Source: Nipponacmea schrenckii (Eukaryota > Mollusca > Gastropoda > Lottiidae). Taken from it: DNA of 64,000 bases. Below are positions 45,956 through 59,340 of the stretch, piece after piece. Both the position numbers and the translations under genes were made by a program. The DNA is taken from positions 17,949,398 through 18,013,397 of the forward strand of contig JAUJPP010000003.1 of assembly GCA_030562195.1 (NCBI GenBank). The letters are read 5' to 3'. The notes under the pieces are model-generated. The model was not told the DNA's origin, made no database searches, and was given only the letters and a program-made list of their open reading frames with translations. The stretch's first letter is position 1. Each line of letters opens with the position of its first letter.

Positions 45956-48900
45956 CTAGTAAATATTATAATAACTAAATTTTTCAGCAACATCGTCATA
46001 CGATTCCTTCAAAAGGCACAATAGTACACAACTTTCCACTAAACACATTCCCGTAGAAATCCAGTGTATCATAAACGACCAATCATAATAACTGGCGACT
46101 CCTGGTGGATACAGATTGTGAGGATCGACATCGAGATCTCTTAATGCAATAAAACATATTCCACTGACACTGCCACACATAGCTGAAAAGTTAAAAATGT
46201 GCTTAACTATACAGATATATAGTTCGTAATTATAAAAACGGAGCAATATTTATATCACATTTAATCAATTATACTCAAAGATGTTCAGCATATTAAAAAC
46301 TATACTTCAGGCATATACGGGCAATTCACTTTATTATCAGGAAAAATAAGTAGTCATGGGCGTTGCCCGTTGTCATTATCTTAGATATAAAAGTCTTAAA
46401 TAAGGCACCATTCCCTTTTGTTATTTTCATTTCATTCATTAACGGTATAGAATAAGCTGAATCTTGTGAATAAAAGATAACTTACTAGCCAGAAGAAGCA
46501 TCAAGGCCCCACCAAGATATATCTTGGATCTTTTAATATTGTGACAATCAGCTGGCCAAACTCCACATATCAATGTTAAAATAGTAAATAACTGAACTCC
46601 ACCACATAAAATAAGAAAAGCTACGAAACATCTGGTTAAATCTAAAATGAAGAAACATAATGTATATTATACATAGATACCACATACATTCAAGTTGTGT
46701 TTCATGATCTCAATAATTTGTATGTCATATTTGCCCGAAATGTACAAACAGAACAATTCATAATGTTTAAAAAAAGATCAGATAGAGTATTCCCATCCCA
46801 AATAATATTAACAATTCAACAGTCGCGGTCCCTGTTTCTAAGGGAGAATTTAACTAATTGTATGGCTGAAATTGTTTAAAGCAATAAGCAGATTATTACA
46901 GTGTAATGCCATGTAATTCATAAAAACTTGATCTTCATTTGGAGCAAACTAACGAAGCGGAAATACTTTATATTAAGTTTAATCAAGGAAAGATAACTCG
47001 TCTAGTGTTCCATGAAATTGAAACCTGTTGTAAAAACAACCTACAAACTTTTCTCTGTTGTGTTTTCCCAAAGAAAAAAAAAACATTAATTAAAAGAAAC
47101 AAGTAAGGCGTACTTTCTTTACAAAAATAATAAATCAAAGATTAATTCCGTCTATTGAAAAAAAATTCCAATTAAAAATATCTCATTATAAATGTGTTAT
47201 CAGTGACGTCACAAAAAAAAATTGATATCAAAGATATTCCGACATTTTCAATTTTCAGTATTAAGTTTAATATATCATATCCATAAGGCCATAGTTACAC
47301 ACAAGCCTTATAAACCAATGAACACGGTGAACCAGAGGTGAAATCGATGAGAAACATATTTAAATATTAAAAAATGACCACATTAATATCTGTATGATCC
47401 CGTGAAGTCTAGGAAGTGATCGTTTATGAAGTGTTACATGCATGTCTAACCAAATTTACTGAACGCTATGCAAGTATTTTAGCAATCCATAAGACAAACA
47501 GAATCGATAGTCCGAGTACGTAGAAAATATATTTGGATACCTGATTTAATGTTGGTAGAGTTTACGTTATTCGCTATTGTTGAGCTTGTCATAGGCGTTC
47601 TTCCCTACCGATATAGGGGTACATCATACACACAGACCAGGTTGAACCAGAGTAAGATAATTTCAAGATTTAGACATGTACTTCACAGACCTGATTTAAC
47701 GATTTGATATATAGGCCTACTACATGTATCTAAATGTTTCTTTTTTAATGCATGCTACCTGTCTTTTTGTGGTTATGTATTGTAATCAAGGAACACAGCA
47801 CATATTGTTACCTCTAACTCAGCAATAACCCTGGTTCTTATAGTAGCATGTACCAAATAAATTTCAATTTTGGTCCGATTTCAATGAAACTTGCTGTGCT
47901 TGTTCTTTGGCCTTAGAGTGATTCAAAACATCTTAAATTTTCAAAATCGGATCAAAACATTGAAAAAAAATCCGAAAAGTGGTCCATATGGTATAAAAAT
48001 GATATTTTTAGGTTTTTCAAATAATTTATTTTTCTATATTTGTATTTTGATGTAGGCCTTATTGTAAAGCAACATTAGCAATTTAAGACAATAAATGAAT
48101 TTTTGAGAAATAGTTAAAGTTTAGGAAAACGTAAATCTGAACCATTTTCAGTCCGACAAGTATTAACAAATATTTGTTTCCTCCAAAATAAGGTTTCAAA
48201 TCTATCTTTTATGCGTCACAGTCGATTAAAGTCAATAAAGAAACAATGAAGTTTTTTATTTTAAAAAAATATATAAGAAAAGGTGTGTTATAAGTGATTT
48301 TCTGCTCTCAAAATGATCGTATCATGTGTTAAATAGGCCAAAAAGCACCTCAATCATTGAATCAATGAGATTCTCAAGTTTTTTAAATTTTTATTAAAAT
48401 ATAAGAAAAGGTGTATTATAATTCTGCTCTCAAAATGATCGTATCGTGTGTTAAATAGGCCAACAGCACCTCAATCGTCGATTCAATGAGATTCTCATGG
48501 GGCGGCCATATTGAATTAGTTGTTTCCGGTTCACGTCTCGACATCGCTTGGATTTTTATTTTACATATTTCGACATGAATACGTCCACGAATGGCAGTTC
48601 TTAATATATATATTGAAAGAGGGTTGCGTGGAGAGAAAAAAAAATATTTACCCCCCGGCAAAATACATGACAAAAAATTTCGATTTTTAAAGTTTTACTT
48701 TCCTTTAAAAATCACCTTTTCGAATCGATTTAAATTTCTAAATGGTTTGCCGGCCTCAATCTATTATCCGAGAAGACATTTCAAAAGCTTTCAATCATCT
48801 AATGTTAAAAATAAGGCTGTTTTGGCTGGTAACGTGATACCCACTTTTTACGAAAATTTTCAACCGCTTTTTCGGCCATTTTTTAAGCCAGTACGAGTTA

Positions 48901-51900
48901 TCTGCCCTTACCGTTGGTACATGCTACTAATAGAAATCACTGTAACCAATGCATTTGAACTTACGTAAATAAAGTTGATCATCATACGGTAATGTGTCTT
49001 CGTGTCTTTGGATCATATCCTCATATATAAATATACAGTTCCCATCACTACCAACCCTCTCCTTTATATTAGGGGTATCTGAAACAAGATGCAATTACAT
49101 TAACATGGGAAATCGTTGAATTAAGCCCATTAGCTTTCAGTGATATTTAGTATTATGAATGAACCGCTGTTTATGTTGATCGTGTGCTTGGATAATTTTT
49201 TACGAATCATCGGATGAAACTCTTCAGTGTTTTGATAACCACTCTTCAGAAAGTGACTCTGAACCTTGTGACAACACAATACATTGTACAGTATCAGATG
49301 ACAGATTTGATTATGATCTGGTATCTCAGATAGTACAGATTAAAATACAAGAAATAAAAGTACTGAATTATTAAGACGCTGTTCATGTTTCCCACTTTTC
49401 TCTTATCACATCAATGTCTAGAAATCGAGTATACCCTACTATACCCTGTTTGACGTTGCTATTTATTGTTCAATACCGCGGTGAATGAAAAACTCCGTTC
49501 TATTTCAAATCCTACATCAAGCAAAAACTCATTCTAATGAAACAATTATTTGCCGTAGAAGACGAAGCAGCGTCTAGAGTATATTTTGTATGAAATGGTC
49601 GATGAATGCGATTGATATAGAAGTGATACACGAACAAAATCAATGTAAGAAGTAGTTCTCCCGAGACAACCTACTTTCGATTTCTCATTTATAACGATTT
49701 GATAATCCACAAGTCGAGAAAATAACATTAACTTTATATAGACTGTGTATATAGACAATAATATACATGTGAAGTCGGTTTACGCTTATTTTATTGCAAT
49801 GTACAAATCTGAACTAGCGGTTAAAGCACAAGTGTATTTAATTAAAATACAGAATTACAGCTTTATAGATGCTTTTTTCAGTGAGTTTTTCATCTTTGAA
49901 AGTCATAGTTTACGATTGTATTGAGCACTAGTAAGAAAAATTAGTGAGTCGAAAGTTATAAAATAATTATGTCTGCAGACCAAAATAATCAAATTATTAC
50001 TGAGTGAAGTTTCTTGAAAATTTTTGGAGTTTCTTGTGTTTTAATAATTGAATGTACGTAAGATAAAGATTGGAACAGATCCCTTTTCTTTAAAAATAAC
50101 GAAAACTCCGGAAACTTAAGTTCAGAGGTTAAACTTTAAGGTGCAGAATAATCAACGATATAGATAGTGGAACTGTTGTAGTGTGCCATGGTTTCTCTTA
50201 AGGTGTCTTTCGAAAATATTCATAGAACGCTTTTAAGACTAAGTTCAACCATTGTGGATGACTTTGTACCTGGATTTAAAAATGATCTCAAATTGTTATC
50301 GTTCCCTCTAAAATTATTATAAATTAGAGGACTTTTTAAATCATTTAAAGTTGATTGTCGTAGAAGAACTTCTCCTGTACGTCAATTATTCAGGATGTTA
50401 AACTGAGCAGAAAGTATGGTAATTGAAGAGTAACGGGATGTCTGTCCCTGGGGGACATGTGCTCGTACCCAGCTACTCCCTGCTAAACAGATTGGATTTT
50501 GACAATAATTCCTAATGACTTAGAGTATTGATTTGTGGCGAGTACAAACTGGGGTATTTAATGGTACAGAGCTACTCTTCGATTTTTTACATCAGATACT
50601 CCATAATATGATAGTGAACAAATATCACCAATCTGATCTATGATATACATTGACTACTGGATAAAAAAGGTATTAATATAGATTGCTTTAACACAAGAAC
50701 TACATACTCAGGAACTAGAATAGAGTTTGGTCCCCCAGTTGTGTCTTTCACATTTATTTATCTAATTCACTTTAAGGGGAATATACATTGAAATATTTTT
50801 TAAATATACCAACGCACATAATCAATCTTAATTTGTTTTTATAAAGTGATTACTAATTGTTATTTGACAGTTCAATCTAATTTTGGTGTTTCGCTAGATA
50901 GTTAAGTTGCGATCTACAGACAAAGTAAGAGATATATTTCTCTTCTTTTTGTCATTGACTTTGCTCAAGTTCATACATTGCTTTTCAATAACAACCCAAA
51001 AACAAAGAGAAATGTTTATGAACATTCTAAAATGAACAGTAAGATCATTAAGTCAAAAATCCAGCTAAGTTAAAGGACACATTTTCAAATTTTGGTATAG
51101 TTTTCACAAATTTACGAAAATTTTACTCTGACCCTCTAATATGGTGTGAAAAATTTTAAACTCATAACAGTTGAAATACTCTACTAACGTTATGAATGAT
51201 ATATTTACCGAAATATATAATTGACACGCATATTTAATACGTGTTGTAAGTGAATTGAATGGAATTTAAATCCTTATCGGCACTTAATTGGGTCATGAAG
51301 ACGGGCACCGACATGTAGTGTGCAACAAATGAAATTTGCCAGGTCACTGACACATGCTTTCTCTTTATGATATCAAGAAACGATCTGAAACTAGAACTGT
51401 GAACAGCTCCGAGCGTGGCAACTATGCGTTATCCCATGGATTTGGAACATTTTGAAACTTCTAACCTGCTAGCTTTCAATTCCGGTACTTTTCAGCCTCC
51501 AATTGTGGAACAAGCGTAACAATATTGTTATATCTATAGACAGCTGATGTCAAGGCCATTCTATATGGAAAATTTCAAGGTCATTGAAGGTGAAGGTCAC
51601 AAGATTTAGAATTTCAAATTTTTAAAAAATTCAAACGGGCATAAATAATAAATGACGGACTAATTAAATTTTAAAGAAAATTTGCCATTCTCGGAAAAAT
51701 GGCGCATGCGCAACTAGCAATTGGAATTTTTTTCTTCTCGGGGGATACAAATTATTTTGTATAGCTAATATATACTGTTTTTGCTTACATTCTTGAATTA
51801 CACGGGATGTAGGGTCGCCTGAAATGAGATAAAAAACCGGAAGTCCCCACGCCCAAACCGGAAGTGATCAAAAAATTTTGATGATATATTTTTAATTGTG

Positions 51901-52720
51901 TTGCGTATTTATCTATATCCTGTAAATTTCAGATCGATCCGAACATTAGAGCCCGAAAGTGTAATATAACCGTCCAAAATTGCAAAATAGTCAGATTTCG
52001 GTGGGCTATAAAACCGGAAGTTAATATTTGTCATGCAATATCAGCACATCTATAGACAGCTGAGGTCAAGGACATTCTACATCTCAAATGTCAAGGTCAT
52101 TGAAGGTCAAGGTCACGAGATATAGAGTTTTAAATTTTTGAAAAATTCGAACGGGCATAAAAAAAATTCAAATTCGAAAATCAAAATTCTGTTCCCAACA
52201 TTTTTTAGATAAAGTATCAAGGATTCGATAGACACCAAAATCATAAAAATCGGTCAATAATTGGCGGACTTATTAAGTTTTTAAGAAAATTTGCCATTTT
52301 TGAAAACTGCGCATGCGCGACATTCAATTTAATTTTTCTTCATCTCAGGGGATTAAAATCATTTAGTATAGCTAAAATATACTGTTTTTGTTTAGAATCT
52401 TGAATTACATGGGAAGCAGGGTCGCCCGACATGAGACGAAAAAACCGGAAGTCCCCACGCCCAAACCGGAAGTGATCAAAAAATTTTGATGATGTAGTTT
52501 TAATTGCGCTGCCTATCTATCTATATCCTGTAAATTTCAGACCGATGCGACTATTAGGGCCCGAGCTAGCTTGAAATCTTATTTGCATATTATGCAATTA
52601 GCCACTTTTGGGTTAGCGAAAATTTCATGTTAGATATTCATTTTTGATTCCAGCCCATATAAAAACCATTGGTGAAAACAGAAATAATCTATCTTTTTCC
52701 GTTTGGGCTAGCGAGCTTCC

Positions 52721-52765
<45 letters not shown>

Positions 52766-53839
52766 AGAATTGCTTACAATTATGAACGTATTTCGAGAGC
52801 CTTAAAATATTATGTAGGCTAAATTTGCAATTACCTACATCTAGACAATATATTGAATATCATTTGACCTAGTTTTCAAAGTCATAAAATAATTAGGTCA
52901 CACCTTCCGTAACGGTTAATGATGGCGAAAATATGAAAATTATCAATTTTTGCTGTATTTAAGTACACTTATCTCTATGAATTTTTTAAGTAAGCCAAAT
53001 TAAAAAATATCTACTCGTAGACAATATATTGAATATTATTTGACCTAATTTTTAAGGTCATAGATTAAGTGGGTCACACCTTCCGTACGCGTTAAAGTGA
53101 CCTAATTTTGAAAAAATCGAAATTTAAATAATTCGAAAGAAAATACGAAATTTGAAAATCGGTCTCCAAGAAAAGGTAGATAATGATCCATTGTATCTAT
53201 GTGCTAAATTTCATCAAAATCGGTCTATCAGTAGTGTCTGAATTTCGGATTTAAGAATTGTAACGAAAATTCAAAATGGCGGCCGATATGGCAGCTTGAC
53301 CTAATTATTTAGGTCAAATCAATTACTATTGACAAGTTATTTATAAAACAGTTTTCACTTTTCACCTAGCAGTTATAGACCGGAAGTTACGTAATTACGT
53401 CATTTGAGGCTAAACCGGAAGTGGGAAATTTTTTTTTTCACATTTTTTCAAAAATTATAAACATATCGCCTATCAACTGGTAAAGTTTCAAAATTTTACC
53501 ATTTATATTAAAGGAGAAATCACGGTCTGAAATTTTTGCCGATGACCCTTGAATATTGAATTGCAAATCGTGGGTAAAATATTTAACCTAAATTTCATAA
53601 AACCTATAATTGTTAGTTGACAAATACATTGAAGTTTTCAAATCTGAAAAACCGGTCAAAATCGAACTGAAAAAAAACTTGCTAAAGCAAAAAAACCTGA
53701 ACTTCCGGTTCTCACTTCCTGTCAGAGATAGAACTTCCGGTTTTGTTTTATTTGATAATAGAAATCATTCTAAGATCAACTGTAGATTTAGAATTTCTGC
53801 ACCTTTTACCAGTTTGTCTGCAAACTCATCCAAGAATTA

Positions 53840-53872
<33 letters not shown>

Positions 53873-56810
53873 ATCCGAACGATTACAATACGTTTTCGCC
53901 AAAGTCGAAATACGTAACTAGAATTGCTTACAATTATGAACGTATTTCGAGAGCCTTAAAATATTATGTAGGCTAAATTTGCAATTACCTACATCTAGAC
54001 AATATATTGAATATCATTTGACCTAGTTTTCAAAGTCATAAAATAATTAGGTCACACCTTCCGTAACGGTTAATGATGGCGAAAATATGAAAATTATCAA
54101 TTTTTGCTGTATTTAAGTACACTTATCTCTATGAATTTTTTAAGTAAGCCAAATTAAAAAATATCTACTCGTAGACAATATATTGAATATTATTTGACCT
54201 AATTTTTAAGGTCATAGATTAAGTGGGTCACACCTTCCGTACGCGTTAAAGTGACCTAATTTTGAAAAAATCGAAATTTAAATAATTCGAAAGAAAATAC
54301 GAAATTTGAAAATCGGTCTCCAAGAAAAGGTAGATAATGATCCATTGTATCTATGTGCTAAATTTCATCAAAATCGGTCTATCAGTAGTGTCTGAATTTC
54401 GGATTTAAGAATTGTAACGAAAATTCAAAATGGCGGCCGATATGGCAGCTTGACCTAATTATTTAGGTCAAATCAATTACTATTGACAAGTTATTTATAA
54501 AACAGTTTTCACTTTTCACCTAGCAGTTATAGACCGGAAGTTACGTAATTACGTCATTTGAGGCTAAACCGGAAGTGGAATTTTCTTTTTCACATTTTTT
54601 CAAAAATTATAAACATATCGCCTATCAACTGGTAAAGTTTCAAAATTTTACCATTTATATTAAAGGAGAAATCACGGTCTGAAATTTTTGCCGATGACCC
54701 TTGAATATTGAATTGCAAATCGTGGGTAAAATATTTAACCTAATTGCATAAAACCTATAATTGTTAGTTGACAAATACATTGAAGTTTTCAAATCTGAAA
54801 ATCCGGTCAAAATCGAACTGAAAAAAAACTTGCTAAAGCAAAAAAACCTGAACTTCCGGTTCTCACTTCCTGTCAGAGATAGAACTTCCGGTTTTGTTTT
54901 ATTTGATAATAGAAATCATTCTAAGATCAACTGTAGATTTAGAATTTCTGCACCTTTTACCAGTTTGTCTGCAAACTCATCCAAGAATTACAAAAAAAAA
55001 AAAAAAAAAAAAAAAAATAAAATAATCCGAACGATTACAATACGTTTTCGCCAAAGTCGAAATACGTAACTAGAATTGCTTACAATTATGAACGTATTTC
55101 GAGAGCCTTAAAATATTATGTAGGCTAAATTTGCAATTACCTACATCTAGACAATATATTGAATATCATTTGACCTAGTTTTCAAAGTCATAAAATAATT
55201 AGGTCACACCTTCCGTAACGGTTAATGATGGCGAAAATATGAAAATTATCAATTTTTGCTGTCTTTAAGTACACTTAACTCTATGAATTTTTTAAGTAAG
55301 CCAAATTAAAAAATATCTACTTGTAGACAATATATTGAATATTATTTGACCTAATTTTCAAGGTCATAGATTAAGTGGGTCACACCTTCCGTACCCGTTA
55401 AAGTGACCTAATTTTGAAAAAATCGAAATTTAAATAATTCGAAAGAAAATACGAAATTCGAAAATCGGTCTCCAAGAAAAGGTAGATAATGATCCATTGT
55501 ATCTATGTGCTAAATTTCATCAAAATCGGTCTATCAGTAGTGTCTGAATTTCGGATTTAAGAATTGTAACGAAAATTCAAAATGGCGGCCGATATGGCAG
55601 CTTGACCTAATTATTTAGGTCAAATCAATTACTATTGACAAGTTATTTATAAAACAGTTTTCACTTTTCACCTAGCAGTTATAGACCGGAAGTTACGTAA
55701 TTACGTCATTTGAGGCTAAACCGGAAGTGGAAATTTTATTTTCACATTTTTTCAAAAATTATAAACATATCGCCTATCAACTGGTAAAGTTTCAAAATTT
55801 TACCATTTATATTAAAGGAGAAATCACGGTCTGAAATTTTTGCCGATGACCCTTGAATATTGAATTGCAAATCGTGGGTAAAATATTTAGCCTAATTGCA
55901 TAAAACCTATAATTGTTAGTTGACAAATACATTGAAGTTTTCAAATCTGAAAATCCGGTCAAAATCGAACTGAAAATAAACTTGCTAAAGCAAAAAAACC
56001 TGAACTTCCGGTTCTCACTTCCTGTCAGAGATAGAACTTCCGGTTTTGTTTTATTTGATAATAGAAATCATTCTAAGATCAACTGTAGATTTAGAATTTC
56101 TGCACCTTTTACCAGTTTGTCTGCAAACTCATCCAAGAATTACAAAAAAAAAAAAAAAAAAAAAAAAATAAAATAATCCGAACGATTACAATACGTTTTC
56201 GACAAAGTCGAAATACGTAAAAAAAAAAAAAAATAATCCGAACGAAAACAAAGCGTGACAAATTTCATTTGCCACGCAATAACCGAAAGATCATCTAGAC
56301 ACATTTGCGAGGATTGAACCCTGGACACTCACCGCGGCTCCCTCCGATATTTTAGAAGATAAATCTTTGAACGGAAGTCCCACATTACCTCCAGTCACTG
56401 GAAAGGGGTGATTAATGGACATGGTGTCCCATATTACCTAATAGTAACTGTGCCTAAAACAGGTTTCCATTAAATTTTTTTCTTATTAACTTACACATAT
56501 TTCTGCCTAAATAACAAGGAAACAAAAGGAACCCGATTCGATACTGATGCACTTGATGTGATATAAAACATCCTTGTTGTGTCTTCCTCAATATGGACGA
56601 TAACATTTTAATTTACTTACCTGAGGGTAGAGATTCATAACATTTTTTCCAAATACCATAATGATAAGTCCATTTACTTTTAAATGTTGAATTTAAAGAA
56701 TCTGCCTCAACTGTGTACCAATGGTCTGTTAGAATGGCCACCAGATTCAGAGTAAGTGATGCAAGTATCATAAATAATACGACCCCTAAACACACAAACT
56801 TTTTCCCCAT
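45956..56810 (-). CDS. PMP22/claudin-family four-helix membrane protein, three exons, 190 aa
   Basis: Minus-strand exons 56810-56621, 46641-46486 and 46182-45956 join in phases 1 and 1 (573 nt). Helix 1 is about residues 5-27 (FVCLGVVLFMILASLTLNLV). The first extracellular loop has the family signature Trp31...Gly52-Ile-Trp54-x2-Cys57-x10-Cys68 and an NST glycosylation site. Helices 2 and 3 (CFVAFLILCGGVQLF; YLGGALMLLLATMCGSV) and helix 4 (WISTGMCLVESCVLLCLL) follow. Length and topology fit claudins, PMP22/EMP, clarins and LHFPL proteins, which act in junctions or as partners of channels; which branch cannot be told here. Intron 1 is about 10 kb and full of repeats, so the join of exon 1 to the rest rests on phase and on the split signature Cys57/Cys68. 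Confidence 0.78.
46642..47799. other. Intron 1 of the claudin-like gene, proximal part
   Basis: No supported frame or repeat family is seen in this stretch. Confidence 0.35.
47800..48000. repeat. Dispersed repeat fragment
   Basis: Contains attttggtccgatttcaatg, aaacttgctgtgcttgttc and aaattttcaaaatcgg, the wording of repeats common in marine invertebrates. No internal duplication. Confidence 0.4.
48271..48498 (+). repeat. 128-bp tandem duplication
   Basis: Copy 1 from 48271 and copy 2 from 48399 share atataagaaaaggtgt, ctgctctcaaaatgatcgta, tgtgttaaataggccaa and caatgagattctca. Confidence 0.85.
48499..51529. other. Intron 1 of the claudin-like gene, middle part
   Basis: A 125-codon plus frame at 48591-48968 has no recognisable domain and begins beside a repeat. 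No other repeat or RNA gene is recognised in this 3-kb stretch. Confidence 0.3.
51530..52570 (+). repeat. Diverged tandem pair (about 520-bp period) with ETS, NRF1 and ERR-like words
   Basis: Unit 1 (about 51530-51965) and unit 2 (about 52046-52565) share catctatagacagctga, aaaccggaagtccccacgcc and tatcctgtaaatttcag. Unit 2 has about 85 bp extra around 52160-52255. Each unit holds two close copies of ACCGGAAGT, one GCGCATGCGC-like word (51703, 52308) and AAGGTCA words spaced by a few bases. No protein is encoded. Confidence 0.75.
52720..52762 (+). repeat. Poly(A) tract, about 42 bp
   Basis: Directly precedes satellite unit 1, where later units have an A-tract plus 47 bp before the same junction. 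Confidence 0.9.
52763..56219 (+). repeat. 1.15-kb satellite, three near-identical units, intronic
   Basis: Units are 52763-53916, 53917-55068 and 55069-56219, each starting actagaattgcttac and ending aaatacgta. Differences are scattered single bases and A-tract length; identity looks above 97 percent. Each unit has an A-tract near its 3' end followed by taatccgaacgattac, four ACCGGAAGT/ACTTCCGGT words, one caaaatggcggccg word and the palindrome tgacctaattatttaggtca. The 87-102-codon frames inside recur with the unit and are not genes. Confidence 0.9.
56225..56400 (-). repeat. Possible tRNA-derived SINE remnant
   Basis: On the minus strand, ggagccgcggtgagtgtcc is followed by a B-box-like gggttcaatcctcg (about 56305-56318) and ends near a T-run. 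The head resembles a tRNA-type SINE with an internal deletion. There is no foldable tRNA. Confidence 0.35.
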
Positions 56811-57655
56811 TTTTATTTTAGTCTAAAATATATTTGTCCATCCGAATCAATCAATTTTCTGTCAACATTCTGTAATAAACTTCACAACCTTCGATTATTA
56901 ACGAAATTATCTACGCTTCAAATAGAGTAGAAAAATATAGTAGGCCTTGCTACACTCCCTGGTAAGAATAATTTTATAACAAGCCACAACACAAAGAAAT
57001 GAAAAATCGACAGAGCGAATCCTGACCTTATTATAAGGATTCCTTTTGAATATTTTAAATTCAAATTGATAGTGATTTTTTAGCTAATAAAACACCCCGA
57101 TTTTACAAAATTACTTTTTGATCCATAATACACAGTCATTTAAGAGCCTTCTGGATGATATTCTGTTGTAACTGGCTAAGTATTTATGGTTCTCAAACTA
57201 ATTCTGAAAATAGAAAAATAATGAGAATTTTTCAAAATCATTATGAAATCGTAGTTCTATTTACACCGGAATATATTAAGCTAAGATATATGAATAATTC
57301 CAAGACGTGGAAACATTGTGTTGTATATAATTTACAGACTATATAATCGTATTTAGGTTGTGTATAATGGAAACTATATGAAAGTAGAATATGACATCCA
57401 TGATAATATATTGTACAAATTTACACATATACACGAATTTGAATTTTGAATGTATAGAAGTAAACGTTATTCACTATACCCTTAAGTAAATATAATATCA
57501 CATATTATATATATACACGTATATAAGAAGCCAACTAATAAGGGGGTGTATATGACAAATTTATGAATGATTTAGTTTATTATCCATTAAACTTTTATAT
57601 AAATCTCATAAATATATATATTATCTTTATTAAATTTACAAATTCTATATCCTAA
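56811..57655. other. 5' flank of the claudin-like gene
   Basis: No promoter word can be defended and no gene is seen. The sequence becomes very AT-rich after 57480. Confidence 0.3.
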
Positions 57656-57846
57656 GGTGGTTCACAAACGATATAATTCACTTTTTTTTAAATTAAAAAC
57701 TTTGAAGTTTCTGTGCTTTTTATATAAAAACTTCCTGACGATTGGAGGTAAAAGCAGTGATTAAACCTAGGTGAAAAATAAAGTCTTTAATTCAAAATTA
57801 ATGTTTTTATTCACAAAAATGTGAATGATGTCGTATGTGAGCCACC
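57656..57846. mobile_element. 191-bp MITE with ggtgg-type inverted ends
   Basis: The left end ggtggttcacaaacgatata and the inverted right end ggtggctcacatacgacatc match at 16 of 20 positions, and the match continues to attcac. It is flanked by ctaa on both sides (57652-57655, 57847-57850). A TAA or CTAA duplication would fit a PIF/Harbinger-type MITE, but that is inference. Confidence 0.7.
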
Positions 57847-59340
57847 CTAACATTCACTTTATATATTTATGGAAATAATGGCAAACAACAGTATACTATT
57901 TAACTGCACACCCTACCCATTATAATTCAAAAAACAATTCACCCCATCTGACATATTTATTTCAATATAATATTTTAAGATAAGGTGTTGAGGTATAAAA
58001 ATAATCCTTTGATTTATGAATTATTGGATGATGTCAGTTTTATAGCCATGAGTATATTCAACATAGGAATCATAAAGAAATTTAAGTGAACTGATTCTTA
58101 AGTATAATATAGAAATTTAAAGTGAAATTATTATTGTATAGTATAAACATCTGCAACTATATAGTTATCAGAAATATGGGATATATGGATGTTTCATGAA
58201 CGAAAAGGTCTCATTTCTGTTCGTCTCATTTCAAGATTATCAATATGGCAAACTCACACTAAAGTTTCAAATTTCAGAAACGAGATAAAATATTTTAATT
58301 CATGAATACCTCGATATACAATGAATCATAATAATGTGTGTGAGTGAAATGTTGCTTTAAAGGGTATGCCAGTTTATCTGTTTGCGAATAATACTTTCAA
58401 TGCATAGGTCTCCTGATTCGTAATGCGTGACTAAACAAACTTGTGTTTCATATTCATGAGAATAAAGGCACTTGTTTCAGTTCATACGCACTATGACAGG
58501 AAAATAACACAATTATTTAATCATACTTTGAGGAAACAAGTAATTAAGGTCACACCAAATGATCATTTGAAATTTGATGTAGAATTAGGCATATACATTT
58601 CTGTCCGTCAATTATATCTGCTCAAATGAATAGAATATGTTTTGATGAACAAAACTTATAAAAATCCTACCCAACTATATGATTTACGAAATCGGTGAGA
58701 AAGAAAGTTTCAAACATATGATACTAATTGGATTTAAGTTGATTTAAGTTGACATGTGAATAGTCAGTGTTGTTGAAGAATTTTCACAATGTTTACAAAC
58801 TACATATGAAATTCCATACTTGTATAACGACAAGATAAACTTAACGGCCTACCTTACTCTTACAATAACTTCACCTGTCATTACCTGTATGATATCCCAA
58901 CTGTTTCATTCTAGGTCACACGAATTAAGTGAGATGAATTCAACTTGTGATAGACACGATTATCAAAACTTCATTGTATTTAGAGGTCGCACGAGTCTTG
59001 ATACTAGTGTCTTCGAAACCGGTTTGACATTAAATTACGATTATTAGTACACACAATGTTGTGATGAGTAACTTATTTCAGCGTCTGACAGCGTCAGAAG
59101 TATAAATCCAAGTCACTTGAGCAAAATGTTCAATAAATTATATACTGAGCAAAATATTCCATAAAATTATAAACTGAATTAAATATTCAATAAAACTATA
59201 TACTGTCTAGATTCATTCAAACTTCATTCATTGTTGTCGTAAGTAGTCATTAAATCCATGAGTCAATATAAAAAAAAACAAAAAAAAACATAAACAGAAC
59301 ATTTGATTATTTTAATAGCTTAAGAGCATGTGATGTACCA
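57847..59340. other. Intergenic, no supported gene
   Basis: Short frames at 58441 and 58820 have no recognisable domain. Around 59120-59200 the phrase ataaaattatatactg recurs three times. Confidence 0.35.

Noticed and set aside
48591..48968. 125-codon plus frame inside the claudin-like gene's intron
   Set aside because: Begins beside a tandem duplication and has no recognisable domain or splice context.
53610..56176. Three 87-102-codon frames starting MLVDKYIEVFKS (from a TTG codon)
   Set aside because: They recur only because the satellite unit recurs, run into the A-tract and show no family features.
56305..56318. tRNA gene on the minus strand
   Set aside because: Only the B-box half is present; kept as a low-confidence SINE remnant.
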